A stretch of 22,844 nucleotides of DNA from Armatimonadota bacterium. Its GTDB lineage: Bacteria > Armatimonadota > JAAZEB01. Numbering within the stretch: position 1 is the first letter of the stretch; each line of letters opens with the position of its first letter. The notes under the pieces are model-generated. The model did no database searches and had not been told where the DNA came from. It saw only the letters and a list, made by a program, of their open reading frames with translations. Shown here piece by piece: positions 12,595 to 20,071 of this stretch. The stretch lies in NCBI GenBank assembly GCA_012841485.1, contig DUUU01000433.1, positions 1-22,844 on the forward strand, in the 5' to 3' direction. The translations under genes were made by a program, and so were the position numbers.

Positions 12595-14865
12595 ATGCGT
12601 GAATTGGACGTAATGCCGCGTTGTGAACCGGAGACACTCCGGTTTGGCGAGATACCCAAGTGCCGCTATTCAGGGACGCTGCGTACGGAGATTGAGGCGG
12701 GGCGGATCACCCTGCAAGCGGCCCGCGAGATGCTAGAGACCATGTTCCTGGTGCGCGCCTTCGAGGCGCTCATCGTGGACATGAAGAACAACAAATTCTC
12801 GCCGGCGCCCGGGTTCAAGTTTATCGGCGCCAGCCACCTCTCCATCGGCCAGGAGGCAGTGGCCGTCGGCGTGATGGCCGCGACCCGCGGTGATGATTAC
12901 ATCACCAGCACTCACCGCGGGCACGGGCACTCCATCGCGAAAGGCGTCTACGCGCTGCGCGCCATGGATGCCGAGCAGCTCAAGGGATGGCTCGGCGAGC
13001 CGAACGCCAAGGGCACCCGCGAGGAGCTGTTGGAGCGCGCCCTGAAGACCCACCTCTATAAGACCGTGGCGGAGCTGTTCGGCAAGGAAGATGGCTACTG
13101 TCGCGGTCGCGGCGGCGGCATGCACATCGCTGATTTCCACCTTGGCCACCTGGGCGCGAACGCCATCGTGGGTGGCAGCAGCGCCATCGCCGCCGGCGCG
13201 GCCCTTGCCGCCCAGCGCCTGGGCGAGGGGAAGATCTGCGTCGGCATCGTCGGTGACGGCGCCACGAACAATGGCATCTTCCACGAAGCGTGCAACTTCG
13301 CCGCGCAGGATCAGTTCAAGAAGGGAATCCCCCTCCTCTTCGTCATCGAGAACAACCAGTACGGCATGACCGGCCAGCAGGCCGGCGAGGTGACCGGCAT
13401 CGATTATCTTGCCCGGCGCGGCGCTGCCTACAACAAGGAGATGATGCACGCCGAGGTCGTGGATGGCATGAATGTCCTCGCGGTGTGGGACGCCGTCTCG
13501 CGCGGGGCCGCTCTTTGCCGGGGTGACCAGGGTCCCGTGCTCCTCGAGGCGCTCTGCTATCGCTACTATGGCCACTCGCTCAGCGATAACCGCACCACCT
13601 ACCGCACGCCCGATGAAGAGGAAGCCTGGCGCAACAATGATCCCATTGCCCGCTTCGCCAAGGAGGTGATCGCTGCCGGCGTGATGACCCAGGACGAAGT
13701 GGCCGCCATGGACCAGGCATGCACCGATGCGATGCGCCAGGCCGCTATCGCCGCCGCCGCGAGTGCCGACCCAGACCCGGCGCAGATCGAGGAGGGGCTT
13801 CTCTCCAACACGATGTGCGACGAGGTGCCGGCCCGCTTCAAGCACACCAAGCTCGTGGGTGAGCTGCGTCGCGCACGCCGCGACGGTCAGGGTCGTATCC
13901 TCTATCGCCACGCCATCGCCGAGGCGCTCGCCGAAGAGATGCTCCGCGATGAGCGCGTCATCTTCTATGGCGAGGATGTCGCCGATTACGGCGGCGCGTT
14001 CCAGGCGACGGTTGGCCTCCTCGCTGCTTTCGGCCGTGACCGCGTCTTCAATGCGCCTATCTCCGAGGCGTGCATCGTCGGCACCGCCGTTGGCGCCGCG
14101 ATGGTGGGCTTGCGGCCCGTCTGCGAGATCATGTACATCGACTTCATGGGGCTCACCATGGACCAGACGGGCAACCAGGCCGCCAAAGTGCGCTACATGT
14201 TTGGCGGCAAAGCACTGGTGCCGATGGTCGTCCGCACCACCGTGGGCGGCGGCAAGGGATATGCCGGCCAGCACTCGCAGAGCCTCGAGGCGATGTGCAC
14301 CATGTACCCCGGCCTGAAGGTGGTCATGCCCTCGACGGCCTATGACGCCAAGGGCCTGCTGAAGACCGCCATTCGTGACAACGATCCGGTGATCTTCATC
14401 GAGCACCAGCTCCTCTACACCGAGAAGGGCGTGGTCCCGGAGGAAGAGTACCTGGTGCCGTTCGGACAGGCAGCGATCCGCCGCGAGGGGAAGGACCTCA
14501 CAATCGTCGCCTATAGCCGCATGGTGGATGTGGCCCTCGAAGCCGCCGAGGCGCTGGCCGCTGAAGGGATCGAGGCGGAGGTGATCGACCCGCGCACGCT
14601 CATCCCCTTCGACTACGACGCGGTGACAGCATCGGTCGAGAAGACGGGCCGGGCGCTCCTCCTCTGCCAGGCGCCAGAGACGGGCTGCTTCGCGGAGCAC
14701 ATCGCCTACCAGACACAGAAGCGTGCCTGGAAGAGCCTCAAAGCCCCGGTGCGCATCGTCGCTGCCTACAACGTGCCGCCGCCAATGTCCGCGGTTCTGG
14801 AGATGGAGAACCTGCCGGACGCGGCCAAGGTAGCGCGCAACGCGCGGGAGCTTCTCGCCGAGTGA
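12595..14865 (+). CDS. Fused alpha/beta E1 component of a 2-oxoacid (pyruvate/acetoin/branched-chain) dehydrogenase
   Basis: A ThDP-dependent enzyme of 756 residues joining both E1 subunits in one chain. The alpha half (about 30-410) has HRGHGH, the ThDP/Mg motif beginning GDG at 220-222 and ending in NNQYGM, and YRYYGHS. The beta half (about 430-756) has FYGEDVADYGGAF, ISEACIVGTAVGAAM, a MDQTGNQAAKVRYMFGG segment and EVIDPRTLIPFD. It decarboxylates a 2-oxoacid and passes the acyl group to the E2 lipoyl domain. The ATG at 12595 has GGGAGAG six bases upstream. No E2, E3 or lipoylation gene lies nearby, so the substrate is undetermined; acetoin- or pyruvate-type is most likely from the beta half. 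Confidence 0.9.
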   Translation: MRELDVMPRCEPETLRFGEIPKCRYSGTLRTEIEAGRITLQAAREMLETMFLVRAFEALIVDMKNNKFSPAPGFKFIGASHLSIGQEAVAVGVMAATRGDDYITSTHRGHGHSIAKGVYALRAMDAEQLKGWLGEPNAKGTREELLERALKTHLYKTVAELFGKEDGYCRGRGGGMHIADFHLGHLGANAIVGGSSAIAAGAALAAQRLGEGKICVGIVGDGATNNGIFHEACNFAAQDQFKKGIPLLFVIENNQYGMTGQQAGEVTGIDYLARRGAAYNKEMMHAEVVDGMNVLAVWDAVSRGAALCRGDQGPVLLEALCYRYYGHSLSDNRTTYRTPDEEEAWRNNDPIARFAKEVIAAGVMTQDEVAAMDQACTDAMRQAAIAAAASADPDPAQIEEGLLSNTMCDEVPARFKHTKLVGELRRARRDGQGRILYRHAIAEALAEEMLRDERVIFYGEDVADYGGAFQATVGLLAAFGRDRVFNAPISEACIVGTAVGAAMVGLRPVCEIMYIDFMGLTMDQTGNQAAKVRYMFGGKALVPMVVRTTVGGGKGYAGQHSQSLEAMCTMYPGLKVVMPSTAYDAKGLLKTAIRDNDPVIFIEHQLLYTEKGVVPEEEYLVPFGQAAIRREGKDLTIVAYSRMVDVALEAAEALAAEGIEAEVIDPRTLIPFDYDAVTASVEKTGRALLLCQAPETGCFAEHIAYQTQKRAWKSLKAPVRIVAAYNVPPPMSAVLEMENLPDAAKVARNARELLAE

Positions 14866-14885
14866 TTCCCCCGATAAACTGAGAA

Positions 14886-14923
14886 CGCCGGGGCGTGCAC
14901 TACACGCCCCGGCGCTTTCCCTT
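14886..14923 (+). terminator. Rho-independent terminator of the E1 gene
   Basis: A perfect 12-bp GC stem (14886-14897 with 14903-14914) around a five-base loop is followed by CTTTCCCTT. It lies about 20 bp after the E1 stop codon. Confidence 0.75.
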
Positions 14924-14931
14924 CACAACAC

Positions 14932-15000
14932 GGGGGAGCAGCGAACGTTCACTGCTCCCCCTACCTCACTGGAAACAGGGCGAACACTAAAGGTTCGCCC
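14932..15000. repeat. Two adjacent REP-like hairpins
   Basis: The first is GGGGGAGCAG / CTGCTCCCCC (14932-14941, 14952-14961) with an inner GAACGTTC. The second is GGGCGAAC / GTTCGCCC (14978-14985, 14993-15000). Both contain GAAC/GTTC and both are followed by a C-run and CTAC, so they look like members of a dispersed palindromic repeat. They lie between the E1 terminator and the convergent rny gene. Confidence 0.45.
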
Positions 15001-15099
15001 CCTACAACTCTGCGCACTCGGCCAACCGCGTCTGCCCAAGAAAGGCCCATCGGGCCACGCGACCCAGCCCGGCAGGGCTTCGCCCGCAAGCAGCGCAGA

Positions 15100-16623
15100 T
15101 TACTTCGCGTACTCGACCATGCGTGTTTCGCGGATGACGGTCACCTTGATCTGACCCGGGTATTCCAGCTCGGACTCGATGCGCTTTACAATGTCGCGCG
15201 CGAGTTTCGCGGCGCCCTCGTCAGTCACCCGGTCCGGCTTCACCATCACCCGAATTTCCCGTCCGGCCTGCACAGCGAAGGTCTTCTCCACCCCGTCGAA
15301 GGAATCGCCAAGCTCCTCCAGGGTTTCCAGGCGCTTGACGTAGGTCTCCAGGCCCTCACGGCGGGCTCCCGGTCGCGCGGCAGAGATGGCATCGGCCGCC
15401 TGGACCAGAACGGCGTAGGCGCTCTCCTGATCCACATCGGCGTGGTGCGCAGCAATCGCCTGGACCACCTCGCGCGGCTCGCCATGCTTGCGCGCGAGGT
15501 CGGCACCAATCGTCGCATGTGGGCCATCCGTCTCGAAATCCACCGCCTTCCCCAAGTCGTGAAACAGGCCGGCACGCTTGGCGAGAAGAGGATCCAGGCC
15601 CAGTTCCGAGGCCATGGCGGCTGCCAGATAGGCGACCTCCATCGAATGCTTCAAAACATTCTGCCCATAGCTGGTGCGGTAGCGCAGCCGGCCAAGGATC
15701 TTGATCAGCTCCGGATCCACGCCAGAGAGTCCCGTATCCAGGATGGCCCGCTCGCCGGCCATCTTGATCTCGTGTTCCACCTGGGCGCGCGCCTTCTGCA
15801 CCATCTCCTCGATACGCGCGGGATGGATCCGCCCATCAAGCACCAGGTTTTCGAGGGCGATGCGAGCGATCTCCCGCCGGACCACATCGAAGGCAGAGAT
15901 GACAACCGCCTCGGGGGTGTCGTCGATGATCAGGTCAACGCCGGTGAGCGTTTCAAAGGCGCGGATGTTGCGACCCTCGCGGCCGATGATGCGCCCCTTC
16001 ATGTCGTCGTTGGGGAGCGTGACGACCGAGACGGTGGTCTCCGCGGTCTGGTCCACGGCGCACTTCTGGATGGCCAGGGTGATCACTTTGCGCGCGCGCT
16101 GCTCCGCCTCTTCAATCGCCTCGCCCTCAATCGCTTTCACGAGGCGTGCCGCGTCGAGCTGGCACTCCTCTTCCACGCGGCGGAGGACGATCTGACGTGC
16201 TTCCTCGGTAGGTAGCTGCGCCACGCGCTCCAACTCCTGGCGCTGCGCCTCAACCAGACGGCTCGCCTCCTCATGCAAGCGGTTGGCTTCTTGTTCTTTC
16301 TGGTGAGTCTGGCGCTCACGCCGCTCCAACGCGGCCTGGCGGCGTTCGATATTCTCCTCACGCTGGCCGATCCGCCGCTCCGAGCGCTGCAGGTCGGCGC
16401 GGCGCTCGCGGATTTCGCGCTCCGCTTCCGCGCGTAGGCGCTGAATCTCCTCGCGTGCTTCGAGGATCGCCTCCCGCTTTTTTGCCTCTTTCTGCTCTTC
16501 GGCTTCCTCTAGAATCCGATCTGCCTCTCGTTCCTTCAAGCGAAGGTTCGTCAACGCCCGAAAATAGACCAGAAAGAGGAAGAAAATGATGAGAGATATC
16601 TGGACCAGTTCCCACTTGCCCAT
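15100..16623 (-). CDS. rny: Ribonuclease Y
   Basis: A membrane-anchored endoribonuclease that starts mRNA turnover, 507 residues, typical of the family. It has an N-terminal transmembrane helix (about 5-22) and a long Glu/Arg-rich coiled coil (about 30-175). A KH domain follows at about 195-260 ([15 protein letters not shown]), then an HD domain at about 325-420 with the metal-binding His-Asp in LFHDLGKA (near 352-353) and AAHH. The conserved C-terminal region ends in [16 protein letters not shown] lies seven bases before the ATG. It lies 199 bp downstream of recX on the same strand. Confidence 0.97.
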   Translation of the reverse strand: MGKWELVQISLIIFFLFLVYFRALTNLRLKEREADRILEEAEEQKEAKKREAILEAREEIQRLRAEAEREIRERRADLQRSERRIGQREENIERRQAALERRERQTHQKEQEANRLHEEASRLVEAQRQELERVAQLPTEEARQIVLRRVEEECQLDAARLVKAIEGEAIEEAEQRARKVITLAIQKCAVDQTAETTVSVVTLPNDDMKGRIIGREGRNIRAFETLTGVDLIIDDTPEAVVISAFDVVRREIARIALENLVLDGRIHPARIEEMVQKARAQVEHEIKMAGERAILDTGLSGVDPELIKILGRLRYRTSYGQNVLKHSMEVAYLAAAMASELGLDPLLAKRAGLFHDLGKAVDFETDGPHATIGADLARKHGEPREVVQAIAAHHADVDQESAYAVLVQAADAISAARPGARREGLETYVKRLETLEELGDSFDGVEKTFAVQAGREIRVMVKPDRVTDEGAAKLARDIVKRIESELEYPGQIKVTVIRETRMVEYAK

Positions 16624-16714
16624 TGCTATACTCTCCTAACCTTCCGTCCCGGCCCAGGCAGGCAGCGCTCTGGAGAGCGAGCAAGGGCTATGGCAAAGTG
16701 TGCAGTCGGCCGCT

Positions 16715-16767
16715 CTGGATGCCGTGCCACGGGGCGCATCCAGGGTGCGTCCCGCGCGTACACCCTG
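16715..16767 (-). promoter_or_regulatory. Two mutually exclusive hairpins in the recX-rny gap
   Basis: CAGGGTG/CACCCTG (16767-16741) and CTGGATGC/GCATCCAG (16743-16715) are both perfect and share three bases. They lie in the 199-bp spacer before rny and could act in termination or in control of rny. No T-run follows either, and I see no clear promoter here. Confidence 0.3.
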
Positions 16768-16822
16768 CTTCCACAACCATCTATCGGCTCAATGCGTGCC
16801 CGGCTTTCACGTCCGGCGCCAC

Positions 16823-17452
16823 TCACTCGGGAGGAAGGACCGTACTCAGTACTCTTGAGATCGTCTCGTATGCAAAGCCCCGCCTCTGCAGAAACAGGGC
16901 AATCTTCCGGCGCTGCGCCTCCGGCGCCTCATCACGGAGCCGTTCATAGCGGCGCTGCGCCACTTCGAGGGCGAGGGGATACTCCGACTCCTCGCCGAGC
17001 TTCGCCAGGCTCTCTTCCACCACCTGGGGCGCTACGCCGCGCGAGCGAAGCTCCCACTCGAGGCGGCGCCGGCCCGACCGGCCTGAAGAGATCCGGCTGC
17101 GCACAAAGGTTTCGGCAAACTGCCGATCATCCACCAGGCCAGAATCGCGCAGGTCAGCCAGAGCGCGCTCGATGATCTCCTCCGCGAACTGCTTCGCGCG
17201 CAATCTGCTTCTCAGCTCCGCTTCGCTGTAGGCCCGGAGGGAAAGAAGACGAAAGAGCGATTCCTTGGCACGCCGCAAATCTGTGGCGACGATCACGGCC
17301 TCCAGGCGCTCTGGCGAGAGCTCCTGGCCCACCGCGAGGCGGTACGCCACCACCTCATCGAGGCTGACGCCAAACGCGTACTCGCCATCGATGAAGATCG
17401 ACCGGCGCCGCTTGTTGCGCACCTGCTCCTTGATATCGGTTATGACGGGCAC
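16823..17452 (-). CDS. recX: Regulatory protein RecX
   Basis: A 209-residue RecX-family protein, which binds RecA filaments and inhibits or modulates RecA. The three-helix repeat pattern is evident: LLSLRAYSEAELRSRLRAKQF, then SGLVDDRQFAETFVRSR, then GRRRLEWELRSRGV, and a C-terminal repeat with RRKIALFLQRRGFAYETI. The start is GTG with only a G-rich stretch upstream. recA is not in the window. thpR ends 54 bp upstream on the same strand and rny follows 199 bp downstream. Confidence 0.88.
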   Translation of the reverse strand: MPVITDIKEQVRNKRRRSIFIDGEYAFGVSLDEVVAYRLAVGQELSPERLEAVIVATDLRRAKESLFRLLSLRAYSEAELRSRLRAKQFAEEIIERALADLRDSGLVDDRQFAETFVRSRISSGRSGRRRLEWELRSRGVAPQVVEESLAKLGEESEYPLALEVAQRRYERLRDEAPEAQRRKIALFLQRRGFAYETISRVLSTVLPPE

Positions 17453-17506
17453 GAAAGCCCCCTGGATCGCGAATGGGAGTGCCAGGCAACGGCCCCCGAT
17501 GCCACG

Positions 17507-18094
17507 CTACTCCCTGGCGAGCGGAAAGAGCTCTATCGGCGTATAGATGGGGCCGGAACGGTGCAGCTCGCTCCGCATCAGGACCACGTTCTCCACCGTA
17601 ATCGTGGTGATCTCCGCCCCCTCTGCCGCGATCGCCTCGATCAGCTCGGATGGGGCGCGTGGCGCCTTCACACGCCCGATGGTCAAGTGCGCACGAAATG
17701 GCCGCTCCTCTGGCGCGAAGCCGCTGGCGACGGCACTTTGCTCGGTAATGCGCGCCAGCTCTTCCAGACGGCTCTTCCCCTCGGTCACGCCGACCCAGAT
17801 CGCCTGGGGCCGGCGCGCGCTCGGGAAGGCCCCCACACCGCCCAGCGTCAGCGAGAACGCATCTTGATCAGAGAGGGATCGAAGGAGGGTCTGAGCAAGA
17901 CGCTGCACAAGCTCGGGAGGGCTGTTGCCGAGAAAACGCAGCGTGAAGTGGAAGTTCTCTGGCGCGACCCACTTCACTCCTGCAAAACCGCGCAGTCGGC
18001 GCTGGACCCCTTCCACGCACGACCGTGCTTCCTCCGGAAGAGGCACCGCCACGAACGCACGGATCGCCCCTTCGCCGCTCCAACGCTGATTCAT
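17507..18094 (-). CDS. thpR: RNA 2',3'-cyclic phosphodiesterase (2H family)
   Basis: A 2H-phosphoesterase of 195 residues that opens 2',3'-cyclic phosphates on RNA to 2'-phosphates; older names call it 2'-5' RNA ligase. Both catalytic HxTx motifs are present: HFTL at 49-52 and HLTI at 136-139. Other family features are the RAFVAVPLP start and GGVGAFPSARRPQAIWVG. The ATG at 18094 is used, with a weak GGTGAG site upstream; GTG 18100 is possible. It lies upstream of recX in the same direction. A biological substrate in bacteria is not established for the family. Confidence 0.92.
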   Translation of the reverse strand: MNQRWSGEGAIRAFVAVPLPEEARSCVEGVQRRLRGFAGVKWVAPENFHFTLRFLGNSPPELVQRLAQTLLRSLSDQDAFSLTLGGVGAFPSARRPQAIWVGVTEGKSRLEELARITEQSAVASGFAPEERPFRAHLTIGRVKAPRAPSELIEAIAAEGAEITTITVENVVLMRSELHRSGPIYTPIELFPLARE

Positions 18095-18353
18095 GCTCAC
18101 CGCCAGTCACTTCCCGTGATTCGCCGGCCAGGTCATGCCCTGGCGTGCGCCCCGCTCCCCACCAGGCTGGTGTCATCCACCGAAGCACTCTCCGGCATCT
18201 CCAGCAGCCTCAGGCAGGATCGCGCGGCGCCTCCGCACTCGGAGCGTGCAGCAGCGCGCGCTTTGGAGAACGCGCCGGCACACGCACGAGATCAATCCGA
18301 TGGCGTGAGCGGATCTCTCCGGATCCTGACGGAGGATCAACCGTCTCGTGGTG

Positions 18354-18824
18354 TCACGGGTTGAAAGGCACCGATGGCAGCCCCGAAGCGTCTGGAGCCG
18401 CGACGCGGATCTCTCGCTCGACCCGGTCGGATTGGACGCCCGCGACATCTGTTGCGAAGACGGAGAGCCTGTAATGAACCGGCTGTCCATCGGGGCGCGT
18501 GTTGGCTGGCACATCGACCGATGTCTGATACACATTCGCCCCGCTAGCGACAGGCACGAGAGGATAGAGCTTCGTCTCTGGTTTCGGAGAGTTCAGAAGA
18601 GACCTCTCTGCGGTGACGGCGTCGATAGCTCGCTCGCTGTCAACCGTCACGCGAAGCGTTATCTTCCCTCCATCAAAGCTGAAGCGAAGATCCTCGGGGG
18701 TAATCTCAACACTCCGGAGCACCGGCGCCTGCTGGGTCACGCGCACAGTGGCACTCGACCCCCCACATCCGGGAAGAAGCAGGATTGATGTGACGAACGC
18801 TGCGGCGAGCGGCAGCCATTTCAT
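18354..18824 (-). CDS. Putative lipoprotein, unrecognised
   Basis: A 156-residue exported protein with a lipoprotein signal peptide: basic start, hydrophobic core (about 4-17) and lipobox LPGC with C20 as the lipidated residue. The mature part looks all-beta (VRSVEITPEDLRFSFDGG, KITLRVTV, HYRLSVFATDVAGVQSD), compatible with a single Ig- or cadherin-like fold. The ATG at 18824 has AAAGGAG eight bases upstream. A perfect promoter 320 bp upstream on the same strand may drive it. thpR starts 260 bp downstream; nothing is recognised in between. Confidence 0.75.
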   Translation of the reverse strand: MKWLPLAAAFVTSILLLPGCGGSSATVRVTQQAPVLRSVEITPEDLRFSFDGGKITLRVTVDSERAIDAVTAERSLLNSPKPETKLYPLVPVASGANVYQTSVDVPANTRPDGQPVHYRLSVFATDVAGVQSDRVEREIRVAAPDASGLPSVPFNP

Positions 18825-19144
18825 GCAGTACACTCCTTTCCGACGCCGTAGCGAGTGTAACCCTCATCTGGCCTGTGCGCCTGGATCGCGATCACCGGGT
18901 AGCAGCCGAACGCCAGACTCGCCGATCCCGGCACGCCGGCAGCAAGACCGCCCTATTCGGGAAGATACACCGGGCAATCCATGGAGAGTGCGGCACGACC
19001 ATCCGGAGAAACCTGGCCAAAGCCGATCCAGCCCGCCCTCACGCCGGATCCCCTCCCTGGCCATCTCTATGCCAGGGGAGGGCCTCTTTAGCAGCGACCA
19101 CTCCAGAACGAATACACCCGCCGGAGTGCCAATCGCCTGCGGGT
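18825..19144 (-). other. Long putative leader of the lipoprotein gene
   Basis: No gene is seen. If the promoter at 19145-19173 drives the lipoprotein gene, this is its 5' leader of about 310 nt. It includes a strong interrupted hairpin at about 19050-19082 (CCCTCCCTGGC against GCCAGGGGAGGG). It matches no RNA class I recognise. Confidence 0.35.
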
Positions 19145-19173
19145 ATTATAGCGTTCACTACCAGAGCTGTCAA
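19145..19173 (-). promoter_or_regulatory. Perfect-consensus sigma70 promoter, leftward
   Basis: On the minus strand TTGACA (19173-19168) and TATAAT (19150-19145) are separated by exactly 17 bp. It points away from the iteron array, towards the lipoprotein gene 314 bp away. Confidence 0.8.
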
Positions 19174-19233
19174 TGCCAAGCACTCGTGGAATCCGCGCCC
19201 GCTCCCCTTCACCGCGCACCCAACAGGCAATCA

Positions 19234-19889
19234 TGTGTTTTCGGACAAGCGGCCGCGTGGTCCCAATCCGCTCATGGATCCAACGGTCGCATAGGCGCGC
19301 GTCGGCTGCGAAGAGCGACAGAAATAGTGTGTTACGGGACAACTCGGGGAGGAGATGGCGCCCGCAATGCTGTGTTTCGGGACAAGAACGCCTCTGGTGG
19401 CCCCTTGCCGCATGGCGCCGGCTCCGGATGAGGGCACCTAATAGTGTGTTTCGGGACAACTTAACCCGGCCGGATCGGTGAATCCCGCGTGCGCATCCGG
19501 GCGGTAGGCAGATCGGGGATAACTTTTCAGGCTCGCGGCCCAGCGCAGGACGCGAGTCGGCGCGCCCGCCTCGCAGGAAACCGCTCGAATCTTGCCCCAA
19601 AAGCCCTCGAAGAACCCCGAAATAGTGTGTTTTGGGGCAGTACGCCACTATTTGCCCCGATTCGGCCCCAAAAACGGCCCCATCTGGCGCCTGGGTACGG
19701 TAGAATAGTGTGTCACCGAGCAAGCGCCGGCCTTAGGCACACTCCTGTTCCCTGTGCCTTGGAGCAACGAATACCGTGTTTTGGAACAAGGGAATACCGT
19801 GCTACCGGGCAGGAAGTGCTGTGCTACGGGACAATTCGGCCGGCGGTTATGCTGTGCTTTGAGACAACGAAAGCTGTGTTTTGAGACAA
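19234..19889 (+). repeat. Array of twelve iteron-like direct repeats
   Basis: A 15-bp core, consensus TGTGTTTYGGGACAA, occurs in the same orientation at 19234, 19328, 19371, 19445, 19626, 19709, 19753, 19775, 19798, 19820, 19853 and 19875. Most copies are preceded by AATA(G/C), giving a 20-bp unit. The last seven are separated by 44, 22, 23, 22, 33 and 22 bp, close to whole helical turns. Degeneracy is mainly at core positions 5-10. Two weak inverted copies may lie at 19592 and 19652. The array ends 180 bp before the start of a replication initiator gene, the classic arrangement of an iteron-controlled origin. Confidence 0.85.
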
Positions 19890-19940
19890 AGTAGGTTTTC
19901 ACAAACCCAATAACGACGCGGCTTCCAGGCGTCTCCGCCG

Positions 19941-19990
19941 CTGTCTGAATTTGCAGACAGTACCCTTGATCAACATTTTCTGAATCAAGG
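19941..19990. promoter_or_regulatory. Two perfect dyads before the rep gene, candidate operator
   Basis: CTGTCTG (19941-19947) pairs with CAGACAG (19954-19960), and CCTTGAT (19964-19970) with ATCAAGG (19984-19990). They lie between the last iteron and the initiator gene, where Rep autorepression sites are found in iteron plasmids. Confidence 0.5.
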
Positions 19991-20071
19991 TTGGTGGTGA
20001 TGCTCCTCAATAGGAGGGAAGTGGTCACCCTCACGATGCGAGTAGGACCAAGTCGTACGGGAGAGCGAGCC

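Larger units (their letters stand above)
19234..20071 (+). other. Candidate iteron-type replication origin
   Basis: Iterons, two dyads and an AT-richer stretch (about 19890-19990) precede a Rep gene, the composition of plasmid origins bound by a Rep protein. I saw no perfect DnaA box (TTATCCACA) here by eye. No partition genes are in the window. Whether it is active, and whether the molecule is a chromosome or a large plasmid, cannot be told. Confidence 0.5.

Noticed and set aside
12733..14700. 655-codon open frame on the minus strand opposite the E1 gene
   Set aside because: It mirrors the high-GC E1 coding sequence, has His/Ala/Gly-rich low-information composition and no family motifs; the plus strand carries all ThDP signatures.
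19592..19666. Inverted iteron copies at 19592 and 19652
   Set aside because: They match the reversed core only partly and are flanked by C-rich sequence, so chance resemblance is likely.
19088..19723. Minus-strand open frame with repeated S-R-N-T-L-F-like peptides
   Set aside because: The peptide repeats are simply the reverse complement of the iteron copies, not a repeat protein.
19709..19889. CRISPR array
   Set aside because: The repeats are 15-20 bp, degenerate and separated by 2-24 bp, far too little for spacers, and no cas genes are present.
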